From Oryzias latipes (lineage: Eukaryota > Chordata > Actinopteri > Beloniformes > Adrianichthyidae): a stretch of 64,000 nt of DNA. Below, piece after piece: positions 1 through 10,400 of this stretch. The translations under genes were made by a program, and so were the position numbers. The DNA lies in contig NC_019879.2 of assembly GCF_002234675.1 (NCBI RefSeq), forward strand, positions 18,364,355 through 18,428,354, in the 5' to 3' direction. Numbering within the stretch: the stretch's first letter is position 1; the number at the start of each line of letters is the position of its first letter. The notes under the pieces are model-generated. The model was not told where the DNA came from, searched no databases, and saw nothing but the letters and a program-made list of their open reading frames with translations.

Positions 1-1499
1 AGGGAGGCTGATGAGACATAAGGATGCACTAGAAACATGCATCACAGGATTTCATTGTCATGAGCGTTTTATTCTCTTGCACTGTCTCTTTGGTTGACAG
101 CAGTGGTCCCCAACCCCCCCCAAAAAAAGCCTGATTTACATTTTTTCAGTCTTATAATCTGATTCTGAAGTTTTATTTTGATTCCTGGATTCTTCCCATT
201 ACGTTTGACTCATTCTTGACACTTGTTGAGGCCTTGGTCACGCATCCAAAATCCATCTGCTACTTTACTAAAGCGGCTGAGCTGAATGCTAACCTGAACC
301 CCCCCCCCCAAAACTAGAAACATTGACAAAAACAGAAGGTATTTGGAGAGTTCTTTTTTGCAGAGAAGAGCCTGTAAGGAAACGGAGGACGAGCCTTCAA
401 CTTCAAAATAAGAGAAGAAAGCTGCATTTAAAAGACAAAAACCAGGAGTCTCTCCTCAAAATATAGATTTATTGCAACAGTTGTTCCTAAATACATATAA
501 TAATAATAATCATCCACAATATTCAGCAACCAGCTGTATATTGTTACTGCAGCTAATTAAGTTGCTTAAACAGTGGATTCATGTTTATTAGTATATCTGG
601 AAAATAATTTTATAAACTTTTTTTATTTATTTTTTTTGCACCTTAAAAATAAGACGAATTAAGTTTTTTTTCTTTCTTTTGGCTTTTGACTATTTCACAT
701 TTTAATGTTTCCTACACAAAATCTAGTGTGCAAATGAAGTTTAAACCAGCTGCAGATTTTTTTTTTTTTTTTTTTTAGAGGATGAAGATAAATTTGACCC
801 TGAAAAGTTACGGGAAACTGGAAGCTTAAAAAAAAAAAAAACCTCTTGACACCTACGTCAGCCTCACACAGGCCCGTCTGTGAAAATATTGCCTGACATT
901 GAACCATTCTGTGGCCTGAAAAGGGTTGGAGGCCACTGCTCTAATCTACACAGAGTGAATAGAAGCTGCTCCTTGCTGTTGTGAAGGGGCCAAAGCGATG
1001 CTGCATTTGAAAAGAAAAGGGTTAGTGCCTTGAACAGGCTGGGGGGGTGGGGTGGGGGGGTTGTTTCAGCCCCCAAACCAGCTGCTGTTTGCTGATCTAC
1101 ATCCACATGTTTTTCTCACCGTTATCACTCCTTTCGGCAGATTTTCTTCGTTTTCTCATCCCTAACAGCTCTGAGTGTGCGTTCTGTCCTCCTTAACCTG
1201 CAGGAAACACTGTTGTTCAGTGTCCCGTCTAAAGAAATGAGCATGTGCTCAGATAAATAAAGTGCTGCATCTGTGTAAGAAGCTCTGTAAGTAAAACGAC
1301 TGTTTTGAAAATGGATCTAAAACTCCTAAAATAAGAATGTCTATGTGCAGCTTTGACCTGGCCTTCTCAATCAGGGATCCGCTCTCATTGTTTTTCTAAA
1401 GGGCTGGCTGCAGCGGAACTAACTGGGGTGTAACTGTTGCAAGCTCTCAGCTCCACCTCATCCTTTTTCACCCTCTATTTGTTTTCCGTCTTCCTCCAG
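1..1499 (+). other. Intron of slc12a8 (left window edge)
   Basis: Non-coding sequence ending in the acceptor TTCCTCCAG before the exon at 1500. It is AT-rich with homopolymers (C run near 300, T run near 760) and a probable hAT-like element at 101-938. No exon was recognised in it. Confidence 0.7.
101..938. mobile_element. Probable non-autonomous hAT-like element
   Basis: The left end reads CAGTGGTCCCCAACC and the right end, reverse-complemented, reads CAGTGGCCTCCAACC, a typical hAT-type terminal inverted repeat. No transposase reading frame is visible between them. The 8-bp flanks do not match, so either the target duplication has decayed or the ends are not exact. Confidence 0.45.
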
Positions 1500-4400
1500 G
1501 TCTCCTTGGTGGGTTTCCTCTTTCTGCTGGGTCTCTACATCTCCTCGCTGGCATCCTGCATGGGCGGCTTGTACGGAGCTCCCAGGATCCTCCAGTGCAT
1601 CGCCCAGGAGAGGGTCATCCCCTCACTGGCTTTCCTGGGCAGAGGGGTGGGTGGAAGCGCCATGACATTAGATGGGAGTGTTTGACAAGGGTGTGTGTTT
1701 ATGCACAGCTTTAGTACACACAAGCCCAAAGGGGACTTTTCTCTGTGTACAGACCAACCCACGCTAAAGCATCATCTTTGGATGATTGTTCAAGCAAAAC
1801 TGAGCAAGCAGAGCTCATTAAATATGACTTAGCATTGATGATTTTTGCATAGTTGCTTATTTTTTTGTCTGCATTCATTAATGTCATCAATTGATTGTAT
1901 ATGAGAACTGGACTGAACGACCCCTGCCCCCCTGGCTTTCCAAATATAAAGGACCCACTGGTTCCAAGAGCCGAAATCCCATAGATTTCTATTGAGAAAT
2001 AAACGGCTATTACTTAATTATGCTATTTGTCAATCTAGCCACAGGGGTTGCAAGCCAGTTGCCTCTGTGCCGGTCCCAAGCCCGGATAAATAGAGAGGGT
2101 TGCGTCAGGAAGGGCATCCGGCGTAAAAATTGCCAAAATAACCATGCGAATCATCCACAACACTTTAGACATACCGGATCGGTCGAGGCCCGGGTTAACA
2201 ACGACCGCCACCGATGCTGTTAACCTACAGGGTGTCGGTGGAAATTTGACTACTGTTGGTCGAAGAAAGAGAGGAGGCAGAAGGGTCCGTGGCCAGAGAG
2301 AGAAGGGAAAAGGCAGGAACATAGGTTTGAGAATAGGGACTCTTAACGTTGGCACAATGACAGGGAAAGGCAGAGAGCTGGCAGACATGATGGAGAGAAG
2401 GAAGGTAGATGTACTGTGTGTGCAGGAGACAAGGTGGAAGGGCAGCAAGGCACGTAGTATTGGAGGAGGATACAAACTGTTCTATCATGGTGTTGATAGG
2501 AAGAGAAACGGGGTAGGAGTGATTCTGAAGAGGGAGTTTGTAAACAGTGTTCTAGAGGTGAAAAGAGTCTCAGACAGGATGATGAGCCTAAAGTTAGAAA
2601 TTGAAGGGGTGATGGTGAATGTAGTCAGTGGGTATGCGCCACAGGTTGGCTGTGAGTTAGAAGTGAAGGAGAGATTCTGGAGTGAGTTGGATGAGGTCAT
2701 AGAGAGTTTTCCCAGAGGAGAGAGAGTTGTTATTGGAGCAGACTTTAATGGGCATGTTGGTGAGGGCAACAGAGGTGATGAGGAGGTGATGGGCAGGTTT
2801 GGTGTGAAGGAAAGGAATCTGGAAGGACAGATGGTGGTGGACTTTGCGAAGAGGATGGAAATGGCTGTAGTCAACACTTACTTCCAGAAGAGAGAGGAAC
2901 ATAGAGTGACATACAGAAGTGGAGGTAGGAGTACTCAGGTGGACTACATCCTATGCAGACGAGGTCATTTGAGAGAGGTTAATGACTGCAAAGTGGTAGT
3001 AGGAGAGAGTGTAGCCAGACAGCACCGCATGGTGGTGTGTAAGATGACTCTGGAGGTCAGGAAGAAGAAGAGAGGGAAAACAGAAAAGAAGACCAAGTGG
3101 TGGAAGCTACAGAATGAAGAAACTTGTGAGGAATTTAGGCAGAAGTTGAGACAGGTCCTGGGTGGTCAGGATGAGCTTCCAGATGACTGGGAAACTACAG
3201 CAGAGATTATCAGGGAAACAGGTAGGAAGGTGCTTGGTGTGTCATCTGGAAAGAGGAAAGACGGTAAAGAGACTTGGTGGTGGAATGAGGAAGTACAGGA
3301 ATGCGTCCAGAGGAAGAGGTTGGCTAAAAGGAAGTGGGATGTAGAAAGGACTGAGGAAGGTAGACAGGAGTACAAGGAAGCGCAGCGTAGAGTGAAGAGA
3401 GAGGTGGCAAAGGCCAAACAGAAAGCTTACGATGAGCTATATGACAGGTTAGACACAAAGGAAGGAGAGAAGGACTTGTACAGGCTAGCCAGACAGAGAG
3501 ACAGAGATGGGAAGGACGTGCAACAGGTAAGGGTGATAAAGGACAGAGATGGAAAGGTGCTAACAACCCAAGAGAGTGTACAGAAAAGATGGAAGGAGTA
3601 TTTTGAGGAGCTGATGAATGTGGAAAATGACAGGGAAAGAAGGGAGGAAGATGTGGTTGTTGTGGAGCAGGAAGTAGCAGAGATTGGAAAGGATGAGGTT
3701 AGGAAGGCTCTGAAAAGGATGAAGAGCGGAAAGGCCGTTGGTCCTGATGACCTACCTGTGGAGGTATGGAAGTGCTTAGGAGAGACAGCAGTGGAATTTC
3801 TAACAAGGTTGTTCAATAGGATTTTAGAGAGTGAGAAGATGCCCGAGGAATGGAGGAGAAGCGTTCTGGTTCCGATCTTTAAGAACAAGGGTGACACGCA
3901 GAACTGCAGCAACTATAGAGGAATAAAGTTGATGAGCCACACAATGAAGCTGTGGGAAAGAGTAGTGGAAGCCAGGCTTAGGAAGAAGGTGGAGATTTGT
4001 GAGCAGCAGTATGGTTTCATGCCCCGTAAGAGCACCACTGATGCCATTTTTGCTTTGAGAATGTTGATGGAAAAGTACAGAGATGGTCAGAAGGAGCTGC
4101 ATTGTGTGTTCGTAGATTTAGAGAAGGCGTATGACAGGGTGCCGAGGGAGGAGCTGTGGTACTGTATGAGATTGTCTGGAGTGGCAGAGAAGTATGTCAG
4201 AGTAGTTCAGGACATGTATGAGAGAAGTATGACGGTGGTGAGATGTGCTGTAGGTCAGACAGAGGAGTTCAAGGTGGAGGTGGGACTACACCAAGGATCA
4301 GCTTTGAGTCCTTTTTTGTTTGCTATGCTGATGGACAGGCTGACAGACGAGGTAAGACAGGAATCTCCCTGGACAATGATGTTTGCGGATGACATTGTAA

Positions 4401-7400
4401 TTTGCAGTGAGAGTAGAGAGCAGGTGGAGGAACAGCTAGAGAGGTGGAGGTTTGCTCTGGAAAGAAGAGGCATGAAGGTCAGTCGTAGTAAGACAGAATA
4501 CATGTGTCTGAACGAGAGGGATCAAGGTAGAAGCGTTAGGTTACAGGGGACTGAGGTGAAGAAGGTGCAGGAGTTTAAGTACTTGGGGTCAACAGTTCAG
4601 TGTGATGGGGAGTGTGGAAAAGAGGTGAAGAGGCGAGTGCAGGCAGGTTGGAGCGGTTGGAGGAAAGTGTCAGGAGTGTTGTGTGACAGAAGAGTGCCAG
4701 CAAGACTCAAAGGAAAGGCGTACAAGACAGTGGTGAGACCAGCTCTGCTCTATGGGTTAGAGACGGTAGCAGTGAGACAGAGACAAGAGGCTGAGATGGA
4801 GGTAGCGGAGATGAAGATGTTGAGGTTCTCCTTAGGAGTGACCAGGTTAGACAGGATAAGGAACGAGTACATCAGAGGGACGGCTCACGTTGCCTGTGTT
4901 AGGGACAAAGTCAGAGAAGCCAGACTGAGATGGTTTGGACATGTTCAGAGGAGGGATAGTGGATATATTGGTAGAAGGATGTTGGAGATGGAGCTGCCTG
5001 GCAGGAGGGCAAGAGGACGGCCAAAGAGGAGATACATGGATGTCTTAACAGAGGACATGAAGTTGGCTAATGTTAGGGTAGAAGACGTCCATGATAGAGT
5101 GAGGTGGAGGACGATGATTCGCTGTGGCGACCCCTGATGGGAAAAGCCGAAAGAGAAAGAAGAAGACTTAATTATGCTATTTGTCAGAATAACAATTGTT
5201 GCTCTGCTACGTTTATTTAACATGTTCCTGCCACTTCTAATTTCTTTTAATTATATTTTTTCTTGTTATGAACTGACCAATCAGATGCCTCAATAAAAGT
5301 AGTGGTCTCATCCCAGACGTTCACAATGTCTGACAGATTCTCCTGAGCCTGGATTCAAGTGGAAGGGCTGTGGACTTCCAACAAGCCAGTTGCTATGGAA
5401 ATGATGACTCAGACCGATTTGGTTCAGTCACTGCTCAATGATGTCATTTGGCTCCAACATGGCGGTGTACGTATCACGTTAAAAAAAAATTTCAACTGAA
5501 TTGACTTAATTTGGTTGGAGTTGAAAGTAAGCCATTTTCTATAAATAACGTCACTGTCACTCAGTCCAGTTCCTTTATACTGTCAATGATTTTATATACA
5601 CAGACCAAAAATATAAACGCAACACTTTTTTATTGCTCCCATTTTTTATGGTATGAACTCAAAGATGTGAAACATTTTCCACATACACAAAATTACCAGT
5701 TCTCTGAAATATTGTTCACAAATCTGTCTAAATCTGTGATAGTGAGCACTTCTCCTTTGCCAAGGCAATCCATCCCACCTCGCAGGTGTGCCATATCAAG
5801 ATGCTGATTAGACAGCATGATTATTGCACAGGTGTAACTTAGACTGGCCACAAGAAAAGGCCACTCTGAAATCTTCAGTTTTGTTTTATTGAGGGGGTCA
5901 GGGGACTCAGACAACCAGTCAGTATCTGGTGTGACCACCATTTGCCTCATGAAGTGCGACACATCTCCTTTGCATAGAGTTGATCAGGTTGTCTATTGTG
6001 GCCTGTGGAATGCAATGACAAAAGTGTTGCGTTTATATGTTTGGTCAGTATATATTTAGATAGATAGATAGATAGATATAGATATGTTAACATGAGCAAA
6101 AAATGGTTCTTAATGCAGAGTTGCTGCTTTTTTCGCACTATAGAGCTCGCTGGGTTATAAGGTACTCCATCAATGAATGGTCTATTTTTGAAATGATGTC
6201 ATAAATAAGGTGAGGCATTAAGTGAGACAAAAGAGTCAGCGATGAGTCTGTCGGTCAGACTTCATCACCTGCGTTCTCAGTATCTCTAGAACTTGTTTGT
6301 AACACGCTACTACACATTAAAAGCGTTAGCCGCATTAGCTGCATTAGCATATTCACAATACCTGTAGCTCCTAACCTTATTTGCAACACGTATAAAACCA
6401 GATACTGCTCAAAGAAACGATACTGTGATTACGCCAACTCCCAACCTTGTTAATAACATGTGAATAAAACACAGTCCGACCCCCCCAACATGTTAGCCGC
6501 CTTAGCGTGTTCACAGTTAAACCCCACCAAACATTTTGACAGAGTGGCAGTTACCCTTCAAAGTCGATTCAACATAAGTGAGCAGAACTAGAATTAATCC
6601 ATATGCAAGAGTCTCTGGATTATAAAATGAATTTTTTTATTTGATTTTTTTTTTTTTAAACAAAATAAAGGCTCTTAAGTGTGCCTTATAGTGCCGAAAA
6701 TACGGTAGTGGAGAAAAATGCAGCAACACGTCTATAGTAAATACGAGTGTAGATAAGAGTCAAACTGATCTGTACTTAAGTGTCAGAACATGCTTTGGTC
6801 TTCACGGTCAGGTGAGTTCACCCTTTAACAGCGGAGATCTCTCCAGCGACAGCTAAATGACATGAGGTCTTTGGCATAGCCTAACTATTGGACCATTCAG
6901 ACGATCAACGTGAACCAGCTGATTCTGATGAAGAGAAAAGCAGCTTTTCATATCGGCGTTGCACCGATACCGATGCAAAGCCCATTTTCTCCTCAACTAA
7001 TTCAGTTGTTTTAATTGCATAATCACTTTACTACTGTAAGGTGTTGCATAGCAGCGCAAAGCTGCATTTTTGGAATGAAAGTCAAACATTGAAAGTTCAA
7101 ATGTTCACATTAAACCAAGAAACACGTCAAAGAGGATTGCCATACTCTGAACTCTGGAGAGCCACTGACACGTTTTTGTTCCAAAAATGGGATCAGGTGA
7201 AATTGTTTTCATCTTTACATGCAGGTGTAGGTGGAAAAAGTTTCAAATAAAGATCCAGAGGGACTTTGACAGTTCATCTTAAATAGTAAAAGCCCCGTTT
7301 AGCATATACGTGCTGGGGTGTGGTGTTTAGATTCTGGAGGAAGAGGTTACAGCACTACCTAATTATAGAGCAGAAGTGATCATGCAGCTTCAGAGGCAAA

Positions 7401-10400
7401 GAGGTGGAATACACCGCTGCTGTACTCCTATGCAGTCACGTTACCGCCGTGACCCCGTCCTCCAGAGCTTTCTTCAGGCTGCCCTGTCTACTGGCAGCCT
7501 CTGACCTCTCCGTTGACTGGAATGAAGCTAGAGACATCTTGGCCCAAATCAAAGCCTGAGAACAAACGCAGGAAGGCGGACGGGCAGGGCCCCGCTCTGC
7601 TATGTGCTCTGGAGGCCTGCCAGCAGTCCTCCTTAAACCACACAATCAGACAGTGGAGGTAAAACAAATGGAACACGCCCAGCTCTGAAAGTCTGTCTTT
7701 AATTTAAGAAAGGGATTCTTCTTGAAATCTTCATTTAGTTCCTAAGGATAAATGGATGCTGTCATCCAAGAAGCAAAGCCCAGTTTGGAATAGCAATACG
7801 ATGAAAGGGTTTTGTGGGGATTTTACAAAAAGAAGACACTTATTCCTTGGGTTTTTAAAAAGTCATCTCATCCTTTTAAGGTTCAGGTCAGGGGTCGGCA
7901 ACCTGCGGCTCTGGAGCCGCATGCGGCTCTTTCATCCTTGTGCTGCGGCTCTCTGTGTTTTTGTAAAATAACTATCTAAGATTTTCGTGGTGCCTTTAAC
8001 ACAGTCGCAATAGCGAGCGGGCAGGAGAAAGAGAGCAGCGTGAATGAGCGGAGGGGGCGTGTCTGCGGCTGTGTATGCCGACCAGACTCTGTTATGGGAT
8101 GGAAAGTTCCTCTAAGAAGACAGTCAGTGTTGATCTCGTAGAGAACACACGAGCCCCCCCCCAAAAAAGCCTTTTTTTCCCCCCCCAGACTAAAAAATCC
8201 CATTTCCGCGTAATATTAATTAAATTTGCTATAGGGCGCCCCTACTATCATGTCAACTTGCTCTCTGAGGACCGTGTGTTCTCTGTCTGTGGAGAACACA
8301 CTGGGAGGGGGTTGCATGCGGGGGGGAACAACGAACAGGTAGAGAGGTGGGGCGGGGGCTCAGACTCACCGCTTATGATTCCAGACCCGCAACAAACTAA
8401 CAGCTGCTTCATCCATAATAAATAGTTATCATCCATAAAATGAATATACTTTAGTGGGTTTACTGGATTTAAAAAAAATTAATAATATAAAAGAAGTCTG
8501 CATCAAAGTGAATTTGTTTCCTCCATCTCACTCATCTTAACTCTGGTGTTTGACAGACAGAAAAGTCTATTTAAGGTTGTGGAAAATGGACAAAAGATCA
8601 AATTAAACATCACACTCAGAAATAATTAAAATAAATAATTAAATAAATATCCTGACAGTATTTTGAATCGATAAAAGAATCGCCAAATGAACTATCGCGA
8701 TATATCGGCAAAATGATTTTTTCTAACACCCCTAGTGTTGCGGCTCCCTGTGCTTTCATGTCTGTGGGAAACTGATCCAATTGGCTCTTTGAGTGGTAAA
8801 TGTTGCTGAACCCTGGTTTAGAGTATTAACAGGTTAAACAACCTTGCATTATATAAAACACAAAATGACAGCACACTCTCTTGTTACATAAAAAATATTC
8901 ATGATGAAACTTTGCTTTTTGCCTGACCCCCTAATTTTGACTAGCTTTAAACGTCACATATATGATCTTACGGGGCTTTAAGATTAGGGCTAGTACATCA
9001 GTGACTTTAAATATTCTTCATGCATTTTAGTATTACTGCCTAAAGATTTACAATTCAGTGGAGGTGTTTTAAAGAAATATGAAGATACACCAGTTCTGGG
9101 ACTGATGACTCATCCCTGCCCAACACTGTACTAGGTATCTGTACACCTACATCTGTGTGAGGCACCTTAACATCTACACCTGTACTAGACACCAACACCT
9201 GTACTAGACACCTAAATCTGTACACCTTTACACCTACACTTGTACTACACACCTTTACACCTACACTTGTACTAGACACCTTTACACCTACACCTGTACT
9301 AGACACCTGTACACGTACACCTGTACTAGGTATCTGTACACCTACATCTGTATGAGGCACCTTAAAATCTACACCTGTACTAGACACCAACACCTGTACT
9401 AGACACCTTTACACCTACACCTGTACTAGACACCTTTACACCTACACCTGTACTAGACACCTTTACACCTACACCTGTACTAGACACTTGTACACGTACA
9501 GCTCAACTAAACATCTGTACACCTACACTTGTACTAGGCATCAGTACACCCACACCTGTACAAGGCACCTACTCTTCTACTAGATACCTATACACTTATT
9601 TTTGTACTAAGAGCCTGTAGACCTACACTTGAAATAGACACCTGTACTTAAAGTTTTAAATAAGTTGTTAGTTTTGATCATTTTATAAATCTAAAATATT
9701 TATGGGAGAATAAAAACCTTTCTGTTGCAGCTTAATTAAAATTCTGGAGACTTTCAAATTGACCACAATCACAAGATTCTGTACTGTTTATAAACTTTTT
9801 CTTTTTTTTCATCTTTTAGCAAAGTGATGTTATTCCCCACTGTCGACTACCCTATTGAAATCATATAAGAACATTTCAGATTGAACATCAGCAGTTGCTC
9901 AGCTACACCTGGGTAAAGACAAAGATCCTCCATGGGGATAAGAACTGCCACTCTGCAAAAACAAAAAAGAAACACAATATGAAATACAGTCAACATAGAA
10001 GGAAATTTTAAATAGACAGGCTGTCCACAGAAGAGTTGATATGTAGGAAATTAACTGTTAATTTAATTCATTTGTATGCATATTTATTTTGCAACCTTAA
10101 AATGTTTAATAGGTTATTTGATTTAGCAAACAATAATATGTAGTTGGCTGATTATTCATTGCAGTTTTTAATTTTTGGGTGTTTCTTTTTAAACACAAAA
10201 AAATAAAATGAGAGAAAAAGGTATTCCTTTAAGCATTTATCTTACAGAATTTGGTTGATTAGGCTAAAACGAACCTAAACTTTATTGTGATAATGCATGT
10301 GTTCTTACCTATGCAGGTTTGTAAATTACTCTAGATATATTATAAGAGATAAAAATCAACAAAAAATGTCAAGCATCAAATTCAAGAAAAATGACACATT

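Larger units (their letters stand above)
1890..5587 (-). mobile_element. Short inverted-repeat (MITE-type) element, split by a LINE insertion
   Basis: Two halves, 1890-2032 and 5187-5587, make one element of about 540 bp. The left end ATTGATTGTATATGAGAACT and the reverse complement of the right end (ATTGACAGTATAAAGGAACT) are inverted repeats, both followed by GGACTG. A second copy of the same family in opposite orientation lies at 51538-52046; shared blocks include TTTATTTCTCAATAGAA, CTTGTTGGAAGTCCACA and ACTTTTATTGAGGCATC. The LINE at 2033-5165 interrupts it, so this element is the older one. No coding capacity is seen. Confidence 0.75.

Noticed and set aside
2035..2475. 146-codon frame on the minus strand
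   Set aside because: Lies opposite the LINE reading frame, is low-complexity in composition, and its peptide has no domain. It is an antisense shadow.
3427..3912. 161-codon Ser/Leu-rich frame on the minus strand
   Set aside because: Antisense of the LINE linker and reverse-transcriptase start; the Lys/Glu-rich sense codons force it open.
7436..7676. Overlapping 60-70-codon minus frames
   Set aside because: Short, without splice context or motif, inside a transposon-rich intron.
9055..9393. 112-codon frame with [13 protein letters not shown] repeats on the minus strand
   Set aside because: Produced by the 27-bp minisatellite, which cannot introduce stops. There are no splice sites, promoter or flanking coding sequence.
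9124..9650. CRISPR-like array
   Set aside because: Units are contiguous with no unique spacers, and the genome is vertebrate. It is an ordinary minisatellite.
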